Positions 1 to 6,773 of a DNA stretch of 11,907 bases are shown here, piece by piece. The DNA is taken from the NCBI GenBank assembly GCA_025361665.1, contig JANYKF010000035.1, positions 1 through 11,907 of the forward strand, in the 5' to 3' direction. Position 1 is the first letter of the stretch; each line of letters opens with the position of its first letter. A program made the position numbers and the translations under genes. The notes below the pieces were generated by a model, which worked only from the letters and a program-made list of their open reading frames with translations, had not been told where the DNA came from and did no database searches. The stretch comes from Clostridiaceae bacterium. Lineage in GTDB: Bacteria > Bacillota > Clostridia > DSM-8532.

Positions 1-1
1 T

Positions 2-1537
2 GTGCTCCTGGCTGGCTTGCCGCTGCTTCTGTTATTGACCTTCACGATCAGCACCATCCTGACTGATGGACGTGAATGGCTGTCCCTGGTCCTTCCGGGC
101 GGCAGGCGGCTGACCCTTTTGCTGCAGACCCTTGCTTTTGCACTTGCCGTCGCGTTTGTCGGAACCGGCATCGGATTTCTGGGAGCTGGTGCCTTGCATT
201 TCACGAAAAGCCGGCGTATCCGCCAACTGACAGCAGTCATGATCCCCTCAGCCGCCATCCCGCCCCACATCCATGCCATGGCATGGAGTGCCCTTCTGCT
301 CGGGATCAACGGCTTGCTGCGCGAGGCCGGTTTTTCCCGTATCCCCGATCAGGGTTTTTTCATCAGCGGGTGGGTTCAGACGATGGCATTGCTTCCCTTT
401 TCCCTCGGCATCCTGCTTTTGGGGATGAGGGGAATGCCCGCTGAATTATTGGAGGCTTCCCGCGTGTCCGCCGATGACAGAAAGACTGTCCTGCGCATCC
501 TGCTTCCGCTTTCCGCACCCGGCCTAGCGGCTTCCTTCGCCTTCCTTTTCCTGGCAAGCCTGCTGGATTACAGCGTTCCCTCTCTGTTTCAGGTGAACCT
601 GTACTCCTTGGGCATTTTCTCGGAATACAGCATCCGGTATGATGCGGCCCACGCCGTCCTGATGTCTGTCCCGATGCTGCTGATCTCGCTTCCTGCAGCC
701 TGGATGCTGCAGCACGCGCTGAGGCGGCTCCCCCTTGTTCCCGCCAATCACGACGGTGCCAACCGATGGTTCGTCCACCTGCCCGTTTGGATGCGATTCC
801 TCTCCGGCCTCGCTGTCGTGGTTTTCCTTGTCCAATTGCTGGTCCCCCTCGCTGTGCTGACTGCACAGACATGGCCCGCCTTGACGTCCCTGGATTGGCT
901 GACCGATGCCATCCCCGATCTCGCAAACACAGGCCTCATCTGTCTGGGTACCGCACTGCTCACAATCCCGTTCGCCCATTCCGCCGCGATGGCCATTGAT
1001 GCAAAGCGTTCCGGCTATCATCTCTGGTGGATCCTGACAATGCTTCCCCTCGCCATGCCTCCGCCCCTGGTCGGAATCGGATTGATTCAGGTGTGGAACG
1101 GAACCGCATTCGGCTGGACGGGTCTCTACAATACGCTCTTCATGCCCATCCTGGCCTGTACCCTTCGATTCCTCCCCTTTTCCGTTCTTCTGCTGTTGTC
1201 CTTTCTGAAAAGGATGGACCGAAACCTGTTCGATGCTGCCCTGGTCCTGCAGAAAAACCGCCTGCAAAGCTTGCTGCATGTTCATTTGCCACTCCTGTCC
1301 GGTGCATATCTGGGCGCCGGGCTGCTGGCGGCTATCCTGGCTGCCGGAGAATTGGGTGCCACCCTGCTGCTTGTCCCTCCGGGAGCGGGAACCCTGACCT
1401 TGAAAATATACAATTACCTTCATTATGGCCAGTCCGAGGTGGTTTCGGGACTTTGCCTGCTCCTGTATCTCATCGCGCTGTCGATTGGCCTCATCCTGCA
1501 ACGGGGGATCGCATCGGCACAACGGAGGCCAGCATGA
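2..1537 (+). CDS. ABC transporter permease, two-domain ferric-iron/thiamine type (5' end probably outside window)
   Basis: Membrane permease that forms both halves of the channel of a binding-protein-dependent importer. The reading frame is open from base 2 and gives about 511 residues, nearly all in hydrophobic helices. Two copies of the cytoplasmic EAA-type loop that docks the ATPase are visible: the first around residues 148-180 (EASRVSADDR, then LPLSAPG) and the second around residues 412-435 (DAALVLQKNR, then HLPLLSG). One chain with two such domains and about 510 residues is the plan of FbpB/AfuB (Fe3+) and ThiP (thiamine) permeases; the substrate cannot be told from the sequence. The GTG at base 2 opens directly into the first membrane helix with no basic lead, so the true start probably lies upstream. 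The TGA stop overlaps the ATPase start (ATGA, 1534-1537), so the two are translationally coupled. The binding protein is not in the window and may lie upstream. Confidence 0.88.
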   Translation: MLLAGLPLLLLLTFTISTILTDGREWLSLVLPGGRRLTLLLQTLAFALAVAFVGTGIGFLGAGALHFTKSRRIRQLTAVMIPSAAIPPHIHAMAWSALLLGINGLLREAGFSRIPDQGFFISGWVQTMALLPFSLGILLLGMRGMPAELLEASRVSADDRKTVLRILLPLSAPGLAASFAFLFLASLLDYSVPSLFQVNLYSLGIFSEYSIRYDAAHAVLMSVPMLLISLPAAWMLQHALRRLPLVPANHDGANRWFVHLPVWMRFLSGLAVVVFLVQLLVPLAVLTAQTWPALTSLDWLTDAIPDLANTGLICLGTALLTIPFAHSAAMAIDAKRSGYHLWWILTMLPLAMPPPLVGIGLIQVWNGTAFGWTGLYNTLFMPILACTLRFLPFSVLLLLSFLKRMDRNLFDAALVLQKNRLQSLLHVHLPLLSGAYLGAGLLAAILAAGELGATLLLVPPGAGTLTLKIYNYLHYGQSEVVSGLCLLLYLIALSIGLILQRGIASAQRRPA

Positions 1538-1609
1538 AAAACCGCATCGGCACAACAGAGGCCAACATGAAAAACCGTATTGGTACAACAGAGGCCAACA
1601 TGAAAAACG
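1511..1609 (+). repeat. Three tandem 33-bp direct repeats carrying the ATPase start codon
   Basis: Three head-to-tail units at 1511-1543, 1544-1576 and 1577-1609. Units 1 and 2 differ at 2 positions and units 2 and 3 at 4. Each unit contains an SD-like purine run (GGAGG in unit 1, AGAGG in units 2 and 3) five bases before an ATG (1534, 1567, 1600). The unit is 11 codons, so all three ATGs share the ATPase frame. Unit 1 also encodes the last residues of the permease (IASAQRRPA). The likely origin is in-phase tandem duplication of the gene junction. Confidence 0.93.
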
Positions 1610-2259
1610 AGAGGATCCTTTCCATCCGAAACCTCGTTCGGCGCAGGGGTGACCGCATCATTTTCGATGGCTTCGACCTGGATGTGGCTGCGGGAGCGCA
1701 TCTGTCCGTCTGCGGCCCTTCCGGGTGCGGAAAAAGCACTTTGCTGCGGGCCATCGCGGGACTGGATGTACCGGAAAGAGGCACGATTTTGATCAACGGC
1801 CACATCGTTTCCGACGCCAACCATTGGGTGCCTCCCCACCTGCGCAACATCGGCTTTGTATTCCAGACACCGGCATTGTGGCCGCACATGACGATTGCGG
1901 AAAACATCCGTTTCGGGCTGCACGATATGGGAAAGCAACAAGCTGAAAATCGCCTGCAATGCCTGTTGGATCGCTTTTCCATCACTCCCCTGCGGGATCG
2001 GCATCCCGACGAGATCTCCGGAGGCGAAGCCAGAAGGACATCCATCGCCCGGTCCATGGCTCCGAAACCCGCCTTGCTCTTGCTGGATGAACCGATGACC
2101 CACCTGGATGAAGGCTTGAGAGACGATGTGCTGGATTTTCTGTTGGAAGAAGCCGGTGAATCCGGGACCACGCTGCTGTTTGTCACGCACGATCAATCGG
2201 AAGCACAGCGCGTTTCCCCGCACTGCCTGCGCTTCGCGGAGGGAAAATGGGTAATATAA
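1534..2259 (+). CDS. ABC transporter ATP-binding protein, short ThiQ/iron-importer type
   Basis: Cytoplasmic ATPase that powers the adjacent permease. Numbered from ATG 1534 (241 residues): Walker A GPSGCGKST at 61-69, Q-loop Q111 in FQTPALWPH, signature ISGGEARR at 161-168, Walker B LLLLDEP at 181-187 with catalytic E186, and H-loop H219 in VTHDQ. The signature reads SGGE rather than the usual SGGQ. The protein stops just after the H-loop region, so it lacks the C-terminal regulatory (OB-fold) domain of FbpC-type ATPases and resembles ThiQ in size. Start choice: 1534 has the best SD (GGAGG, 5-base spacing) and the ATGA overlap with the permease. ATGs at 1567 and 1600 lie in tandem copies of the same site, and 1600 would give a 219-residue core protein with no repeated N-terminus. 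The N-terminal extension is two copies of MKNRIGTTEAN. Confidence 0.9.
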   Translation: MKNRIGTTEANMKNRIGTTEANMKNERILSIRNLVRRRGDRIIFDGFDLDVAAGAHLSVCGPSGCGKSTLLRAIAGLDVPERGTILINGHIVSDANHWVPPHLRNIGFVFQTPALWPHMTIAENIRFGLHDMGKQQAENRLQCLLDRFSITPLRDRHPDEISGGEARRTSIARSMAPKPALLLLDEPMTHLDEGLRDDVLDFLLEEAGESGTTLLFVTHDQSEAQRVSPHCLRFAEGKWVI

Positions 2260-2322
2260 TGCCTTCGGTTTTCACACCCTGTTGCCGAATGAGGATCATG
2301 AATGGGAAAGGAATAAAACAAA

Positions 2323-3261
2323 ATGGTTGTGAAAATCTTGAAGATTCTGTTGGTGTTGATTGTGGTCGTCTCCGTTATTCCCTATCTGATTCCACTGCCC
2401 AAACCCGATGGCAAGCAGAACAAGGTCTTCGACAACAGCCGTTATCTCACAGTCAGTGGAACAAGCCTCCATTTTCGTGTCTGGGAGCCGATCCGGCCAA
2501 TCGGGAAAATCCTGTTGGTGCATGGATTGGCCGGTTCAACCTTCTCCTTCAGGAAAAATGTCCAGCCATTGGTGGATGCGGGTTACAGGGTCGTGGCCGT
2601 TGACTTGCCCGGCTTTGGCTACAGCGATCGGTCGCGAAAAATGAACCATTCCCAGGAAACCCGCGCCAAGTTGCTGTGGGACCTTTTGGATCAGATTGAC
2701 CTGGAGCACGCGGATAACGAAAAATGGCTGCTTTTGGGACATTCCATGGGCGCGGGAACCATCACGGCCATGACCTTGGCGCGGGAGGCAAACGTAACAT
2801 CGATGATCTATGTGGATGGCGCCGTGCTTCCGGGTGGAAGCAGGAATGCCCTTGCATTCGCCTATCCGCCTGTTCAGCGCTGGTTTCAGGTCATCGGACG
2901 ATACGTGCTGCTCAACGAAACGCGCATTCGGCAGTTCCTTGGATCCGCCTATGGCAGAGCCGTTTCAGATGAGGAGCTTGCCGGATACCTGGCCCCGTTG
3001 AAGCAGCCCGGCACAGAGGGAACCTTTGTCGACATGATCATGACATCCTCTGAAATTGACCGGGCGCAGCTGGATAAAATTCGAGTCCCGGTCATCGGCA
3101 TCTGGGGAGAGAATGACACATGGGTTCCCGTCGGCAATGCGCGCGAACTGGACAAACTGATACCCGGATTCCAACTGCATATCATACCCGATGCCTGGCA
3201 CTGCCCGATGGAAACGAAGGCTGAAGCATTCAATGAAATCCTGCTGGATGCATTCAGGTAA
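2323..3261 (+). CDS. Membrane-anchored alpha/beta hydrolase
   Basis: Serine hydrolase of the alpha/beta fold, 312 residues, substrate unknown. Residues 1-24 are a short basic start followed by a hydrophobic run (LVLIVVVSVIPYLI), a signal anchor or lipid-exposed signal peptide, so the catalytic domain probably sits at the membrane surface. Visible catalytic parts: oxyanion-hole HG at 67-68 (LVHGLAGS), nucleophile S141 in GHSMGAG, acid D265 in WGENDTW and H293 in DAWHCPM, a complete triad in family order. The stretch DLPGFGYSDR at 94-103 is typical of the lipase/haloalkane-dehalogenase-like branch. Start ATG 2323 follows the purine-rich run GGGAAAGGA (2303-2311). It lies 63 bases after the ATPase stop with no clear promoter or terminator between, so it may be the last gene of that operon, but a transport role is not implied. 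It converges with the acetyltransferase gene. Confidence 0.9.
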   Translation: MVVKILKILLVLIVVVSVIPYLIPLPKPDGKQNKVFDNSRYLTVSGTSLHFRVWEPIRPIGKILLVHGLAGSTFSFRKNVQPLVDAGYRVVAVDLPGFGYSDRSRKMNHSQETRAKLLWDLLDQIDLEHADNEKWLLLGHSMGAGTITAMTLAREANVTSMIYVDGAVLPGGSRNALAFAYPPVQRWFQVIGRYVLLNETRIRQFLGSAYGRAVSDEELAGYLAPLKQPGTEGTFVDMIMTSSEIDRAQLDKIRVPVIGIWGENDTWVPVGNARELDKLIPGFQLHIIPDAWHCPMETKAEAFNEILLDAFR

Positions 3262-3286
3262 CCTTTCCAGACAAAAACTCAGAGGG

Positions 3287-4054
3287 TCATGGTTCCTGCT
3301 TCAAATGGATCCAGTGTGCCTTTTGTATCGGCAGATAACCTGCAGCCTCCGCCAATCGCATTGACGCATGGTTGCCCACAACAATTTCGATGATGCAGGG
3401 TAGATTCCTTTCCCTCATGCGCATCACAAGATTGGCATTGAGCCGCGTTGCCAGGCCCATGCGCCGGTATTCCGGCAAAACCTCCATGACGCCCATGGTC
3501 AGTTCCTCATGGGTCATGACAAAACCCGCCAGTATGCCGGCCACCATCACGCCTACGGCCGGGGCCTGTTCAATGCGTTCGCGCAGATACCCGACACTTG
3601 TCGCGGCATGGGCGCTGTAATGCTGATGGACGTATGCGGCATGTTCGGGTCCCAGATCGATGATGCCGGTCGGATCTGCCTCTACCCTCACGGATTCCGG
3701 CAGGTAAAGCTGCAGGCAATCCGAGCTCCTGCTGACGGAAAAATGCCGGTGGATAAATTCAGCCGCCCTGTCTCCTTGAACGTGCACGGTTTCATCCGAA
3801 TCACGCAGCAGTGGCAGCAACGGGCCAACCTGTTCCGCCGAATCTGCGGCCAGCAAGGCAAAATCGCCGTTTTCCCTGCTCGCCCGCGCGAAGACACATC
3901 CATTTGCCGTATGGCAAACCGGATTGTCCATTCCCCTCAGCAACGTGATCATCGTGAAATGCCGCAAAGGCTCTTGGCTGAGCAATTCAATGGCTTCTTC
4001 CCTGGTCAGCCCCATCGGGATTTCATGCATATTGCTGTGTTTCCTTTGTTTCAT
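3287..4054 (-). CDS. GNAT-family N-acetyltransferase
   Basis: Acetyl-CoA-dependent N-acetyltransferase of unknown substrate, up to 255 residues. The catalytic GNAT fold is in the C-terminal half: VGVMVAGILAGFVM (strands flanking the active site), then the acetyl-CoA pyrophosphate loop PEYRRMGLA at 194-202 (the R/Q-x-x-G-x-G/A motif), and VVGNHASMRLAEAAGY at 225-240, where N228 is the usual conserved motif B asparagine. The N-terminal half (1-115) shows no motif I can name and may be a degenerate second GNAT lobe, as in FR47-like proteins. Start: the longest frame begins at 4054. An inner ATG at 4030 (residue 9, MHEIPMG) has a better SD (AAAGGA, 11-base spacing), so the protein may be 247 residues. 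It lies downstream of the PsiE-like gene on the same strand with a gap of 35-59 bases and is probably co-transcribed with it. Confidence 0.88.
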   Translation of the reverse strand: MKQRKHSNMHEIPMGLTREEAIELLSQEPLRHFTMITLLRGMDNPVCHTANGCVFARASRENGDFALLAADSAEQVGPLLPLLRDSDETVHVQGDRAAEFIHRHFSVSRSSDCLQLYLPESVRVEADPTGIIDLGPEHAAYVHQHYSAHAATSVGYLRERIEQAPAVGVMVAGILAGFVMTHEELTMGVMEVLPEYRRMGLATRLNANLVMRMRERNLPCIIEIVVGNHASMRLAEAAGYLPIQKAHWIHLKQEP

Positions 4055-4089
4055 CCATTATCCGTCATGTAGGCATGGCCAAGATTGTC

Positions 4090-4734
4090 TCAGAACCACC
4101 GGCGATTGATTTTTTTGTCATGGAGGTTGATCACTTCCACTGCGTCAATGATGCCGTCCTTCATGGAGAAAATCTTGAACTGCGCATTTTTGACAGGGAT
4201 GGTAAGCCCCACCAGCGGATAATTCCCCAGACGCTCCAGTTCCTTGTCCAGTATTTCACGGACTGTGCCGCCATCTTCGGGAGTCAGCGATGTTTTAGCC
4301 ATGGCGTTGAGCTCTTTCAGCCGCGTATCTCCTTCCAGGATATACCCGTTCGGATTGACGGTCGTGGTCAGGTATTTTTTGATGAGGAACAGGATGGCGA
4401 TGGCCAGTATGCCGATCCCGACATCGAAATATCCAGAGTCCATCACGACGATTTTCCTTGCCACGGCGAAAAGAAGCACCTCAATCGTGCTTTCCGCAGT
4501 ATGCTTGGAGATCATCTTCACGAACTCGACGCCGATGATGAGCTTCATGATGAGCCCGAGAAATTCCGTGAAATCGAATGCTTTCCGTCCGCTCCATAAC
4601 GCCGGAACATCACGGACCAAATCGGTTGCAACGCTGATGCTGACAACCAGGACTCCAACCAGGATGAACAGGGACAAAAGGATCTCCATATAGGTGGCTA
4701 CTTTGCTGACCCGGTTTCGGATAAGCTGCTTCAT
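4090..4734 (-). CDS. PsiE-like membrane protein fused to a CorC/HlyC-type transporter-associated domain
   Basis: A 214-residue integral membrane protein. Residues 1-122 hold about four hydrophobic segments (roughly 15-38, 57-73, 82-98, 103-121). The stretch ESTIEVLLFAVARKIVV (81-97) matches the conserved core of the phosphate-starvation-inducible PsiE family. Residues 130-205 look like the soluble CorC_HlyC domain found at the end of CorC/HlyC-type transport proteins: EGDTRLKELNAM at the start, then LGNYPLVGLTIPV and FKIFSMKDGIIDAVEVI. Function is unknown; PsiE itself is poorly characterised. The reading frame extends upstream to 4857, but the start at 4734 is chosen because GGGAGGA lies five bases before the ATG, while the extra 41 residues look random. 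A sigma70-like promoter lies upstream at 4901-4928. The GNAT gene follows on the same strand. The PsiE assignment rests on motif resemblance, and the domain fusion is inferred from pattern, not from a profile search. Confidence 0.78.
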   Translation of the reverse strand: MKQLIRNRVSKVATYMEILLSLFILVGVLVVSISVATDLVRDVPALWSGRKAFDFTEFLGLIMKLIIGVEFVKMISKHTAESTIEVLLFAVARKIVVMDSGYFDVGIGILAIAILFLIKKYLTTTVNPNGYILEGDTRLKELNAMAKTSLTPEDGGTVREILDKELERLGNYPLVGLTIPVKNAQFKIFSMKDGIIDAVEVINLHDKKINRRWF

Positions 4735-4738
4735 CCAA

Positions 4739-4745
4739 TCCTCCC
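4739..4745 (-). promoter_or_regulatory. Shine-Dalgarno site deciding the start of the PsiE-like gene
   Basis: GGGAGGA on the minus strand, four bases before the ATG at 4734. It is far stronger than anything ahead of the longer possible starts at 4857, 4797 or 4755. Confidence 0.75.
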
Positions 4746-4900
4746 ATGCGATCATGCGCCCTGAATCGAATCCAGGGTTTGCTGCTTTTCTCTTCATGGC
4801 TGCAGGATGCCATGAATCCCATATCGAGTGCCGGTACAGTGCGCTTGACCTCATCACGGCAAGAAAAGTGCGGGATGATTGTTTGATTTTCCAGCTTCAC

Positions 4901-4928
4901 TTTATCATCGGTCAGATATGCCCGTCAA
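4901..4928 (-). promoter_or_regulatory. Candidate sigma70-type promoter for the PsiE-like/GNAT unit
   Basis: Minus-strand TTGACG (4923-4928, 5/6 match to TTGACA), a 16-base spacer, then GATAAA (4901-4906, 4/6 match to TATAAT). Transcription would start near 4894, leaving a leader of about 160 bases before the ATG at 4734. I see no recognised riboswitch in that leader. Confidence 0.5.
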
Positions 4929-4994
4929 GATTGTGTGCGTTCGAAGTCAATAGCTTGAAAGATTCGGTGTTCACTGGATCAAGTGAAGAATTTA

Positions 4995-5016
4995 CAAAAT
5001 ATTTGAATATATTTTG
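4995..5016. promoter_or_regulatory. AT-rich inverted repeat upstream of the Lrp-type gene
   Basis: Perfect 8-bp arms CAAAATAT (4995-5002) and ATATTTTG (5009-5016) around TTGAAT. The 9-mer AAATATTTG inside it (4997-5005) recurs at 5028-5036, 31 bp downstream, about three helical turns. AT-rich, phased sites upstream of the gene are what Lrp/AsnC proteins typically bind, so this is a candidate autoregulatory region. The intergenic stretch 4929-5102 is otherwise AT-rich non-coding DNA. Confidence 0.45.
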
Positions 5017-5063
5017 ATACTTTACTTAAATATTTGTTGTTTTTCTTTCGTTCATACTGAATA

Positions 5064-5073
5064 ATTGTACAAT
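5064..5073 (+). promoter_or_regulatory. Probable promoter -10 within a 10-bp palindrome, upstream of the Lrp-type gene
   Basis: ATTGTACAAT is a perfect palindrome whose right part, TACAAT (5068-5073), is a 5/6 match to the -10 consensus. The bases 17-18 upstream (TCTTTC/CTTTCG) are a poor -35, as expected for a regulated promoter. The strong SD AAAGGAGG follows at 5084-5091. Confidence 0.4.
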
Positions 5074-5102
5074 ATGCTACAGTAAAGGAGGAAAATGCAA
5101 AC

Positions 5103-5546
5103 ATGGATGGATTGGATAAGCAAATACTAGAGTGCCTCATCGAAAACGGACGGATGACTGCGTCGGAAATCTCCAAACGGGTCAGTTTGAGCATTCCCGC
5201 GGTCAGCGAGCGGATCCGGAAGCTGGAGCAAAGCGGTGTGGTGGACAAATATTCCGTCATCCTGAATCCCGCCAAGATGGGAAACCACCTGACGGCCATC
5301 ATGCTGGTGAGTATGGAACGACCCCGTTACAATGAAGGGTTTGTGACACACGTTGCTTTGGAACCCGAAGTGATGGAATGCCACTATCTGGCAGGTGACT
5401 TCGATTATGTCCTGAAGATTGTGACTGCCGACACCGAGACGCTGGAGAAACTGCTGAACCGGATCAAAAGTGTCCCGGGCGTTCAAAAAACAAGAACAAA
5501 CGTGGTCCTGTCAACTGTGAAAAAAGGCGTGACTGTCTTGCCGTGA
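5103..5546 (+). CDS. Lrp/AsnC-family transcriptional regulator
   Basis: A 147-residue DNA-binding protein of the leucine-responsive/asparagine family. Residues 1-50 form the winged helix-turn-helix (MDGLDKQILECLIENGR, then SASEISKRVSLS-like helices and SERIRKLEQSGVV). Residues 65-140 form the RAM/AsnC ligand-binding, oligomerising domain, with the family hallmark LAGDFDYVLKI near 95-106. Length is typical of the family (140-165). Start ATG 5103 has AAAGGAGG 11 bases upstream; an earlier ATG at 5095 is out of frame. It ends 51 bases before alanine dehydrogenase on the same strand with no terminator visible, so the two probably form an operon. Lrp-type AldR is an established regulator of ald in mycobacteria, so control of ald in response to an amino acid is a reasonable inference. 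Autoregulation is suggested by the AT-rich dyads upstream. Confidence 0.92.
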   Translation: MDGLDKQILECLIENGRMTASEISKRVSLSIPAVSERIRKLEQSGVVDKYSVILNPAKMGNHLTAIMLVSMERPRYNEGFVTHVALEPEVMECHYLAGDFDYVLKIVTADTETLEKLLNRIKSVPGVQKTRTNVVLSTVKKGVTVLP

Positions 5547-5597
5547 CCACCCGTTTCATTCATCTTCCCCATCTGCATATTCAAGGAGGGTTTCGCA

Positions 5598-6737
5598 ATG
5601 ATCATCGGCATACCGACAGAAATCAAGAACAATGAAAACCGTGTAGCCATCACGCCCGCCGGCGTACATTCTCTTCACGGCAAGGGTCACAGGTGCCTGA
5701 TCCAGAAGGACGCGGGAATCGGCAGCGGAATCACAGATGCGGAATACATCGGGGCCGGTGCCACGTTGGTTCCGGATGCAGATGCCGTTTTTGCGCAGGC
5801 GGATTTGATTCTGAAAGTAAAAGAACCCCTTCCTGCGGAATACCGAAAATTCAGAAAGGGGCAGATCCTCTTTACCTATCTTCACCTGGCCGCGAACCGG
5901 GAACTGACGGAAGCGCTGATGAGCCTGGATGTGACGGCTATCGCGTATGAAACGATCCAGCTGCCCAATGGTGCGCTTCCCCTGTTGTCCCCGATGAGCG
6001 AAGTCGCCGGCAGAATGTCGGTTCAGGTGGGTGCGAACCTGCTGCAGAAATACAACGGCGGCATGGGCGTGCTGCTGGGCGGCGTACCCGGCGTCGCCCC
6101 TGGAAAAGTCGTCATCGTCGGGGGCGGCGTGGTCGGCACGCATGCAGCCAAAATGGCGGTGGGCCTGGGGGCCAGGGTGACGGTACTCGACATCAACCCG
6201 TCCCGGCTCGTTTACCTGGATGATGTTTTCAATGGACGGATCACAACTTTGGTCTATAGCGAATATACGGTGGCCGAGCAGGTGAAAAAAGCCGACCTGC
6301 TCATCGGTGCAGTCCTCGTAACTGGCGCGAAGGCCCCGAAAACCGTTACGGAAGCCATGGTGAAAACAATGAAACGGGGGGCCGTGATCGTCGATGTGGC
6401 CATTGACCAGGGTGGCAGCATTGAAACCATTGACCGCGTGACGACCCATGACAACCCTTGTTATGAAAAGCACGGCGTCATCCATTATTCGGTCGCCAAC
6501 ATGCCGGGTGCCGTTCCGAAAACATCCACCTGGGCGCTGACCAACGCCACCCTCCCTTATCTGCTGAAGGTGGCGGACAAGGGCGTCCAAAAGGCCATGC
6601 AGGGGGATGCAGCATTGCGCGGCGGGCTGAATGTCTGCAACGGGAAACTGACCTGCGAGGCAGTGGCGGAAACCTTCGGCCTGCCTTATACACCGGTGGA
6701 GGAAGCACTGCAGGACCTTGGGAACTCCATGGAATGA
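5598..6737 (+). CDS. ald: Alanine dehydrogenase
   Basis: NAD-dependent enzyme converting L-alanine to pyruvate, ammonia and NADH, and the reverse. Its 379 residues are close to the family's usual 370-ish. Conserved residues fall at the positions known from the Mycobacterium enzyme: R15 (NENRVAITP) and K75 (LKVKEP) for pyruvate binding, H96 (YLHLA) and D270 (AIDQGG) for catalysis. The Rossmann loop is [13 protein letters not shown] at 173-185, with the acidic residue D198 (VLDIN) selecting NAD. The N-terminal GIPTEIK and the [14 protein letters not shown] block (298-311) are diagnostic. Start ATG 5598 follows AAGGAGGG (5583-5590) with good spacing. It is probably co-transcribed with the Lrp-type gene upstream. 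Downstream it converges with the tryptophanase gene, and a hairpin covers its stop codon. It can feed pyruvate from alanine catabolism or use pyruvate and ammonia made by the neighbouring lyase. Confidence 0.97.
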   Translation: MIIGIPTEIKNNENRVAITPAGVHSLHGKGHRCLIQKDAGIGSGITDAEYIGAGATLVPDADAVFAQADLILKVKEPLPAEYRKFRKGQILFTYLHLAANRELTEALMSLDVTAIAYETIQLPNGALPLLSPMSEVAGRMSVQVGANLLQKYNGGMGVLLGGVPGVAPGKVVIVGGGVVGTHAAKMAVGLGARVTVLDINPSRLVYLDDVFNGRITTLVYSEYTVAEQVKKADLLIGAVLVTGAKAPKTVTEAMVKTMKRGAVIVDVAIDQGGSIETIDRVTTHDNPCYEKHGVIHYSVANMPGAVPKTSTWALTNATLPYLLKVADKGVQKAMQGDAALRGGLNVCNGKLTCEAVAETFGLPYTPVEEALQDLGNSME

Positions 6738-6757
6738 CCCCTTCGGACGGTCATTCC
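6731..6757. terminator. Hairpin between convergent ald and tryptophanase genes
   Basis: Perfect 9-bp arms GGAATGACC (6731-6739) and GGTCATTCC (6749-6757). The loop is CCTTCGGAC and contains a C(UUCG)G tetraloop core. The left arm includes the ald stop codon (6735-6737). Being symmetric it could act for both genes, but neither side is followed by a T-run, so it is not a classical intrinsic terminator. Confidence 0.5.
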
Positions 6758-6773
6758 GACGAAGCCCCGAAAC

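Noticed and set aside
524..1588. Minus-strand open frame of about 354 codons opposite the permease
   Set aside because: It is the reverse complement of a clear two-domain permease. Its translation is rich in Q, G, H and R with no domain, and it has no SD.
1511..1609. Short direct repeats as a possible CRISPR array
   Set aside because: The 33-bp units are contiguous with no spacers and lie over a gene junction. There is no cas gene nearby.
4735..4857. The longer N-terminus of the PsiE-like protein
   Set aside because: The extra 41 residues are uncharacteristic of the family and the best SD lies directly before ATG 4734.
5556..6590. Minus-strand open frame of about 344 codons opposite ald
   Set aside because: A shadow frame created by GC-rich third positions of ald. 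It has biased composition and no recognisable motif, while ald has all its active-site residues.
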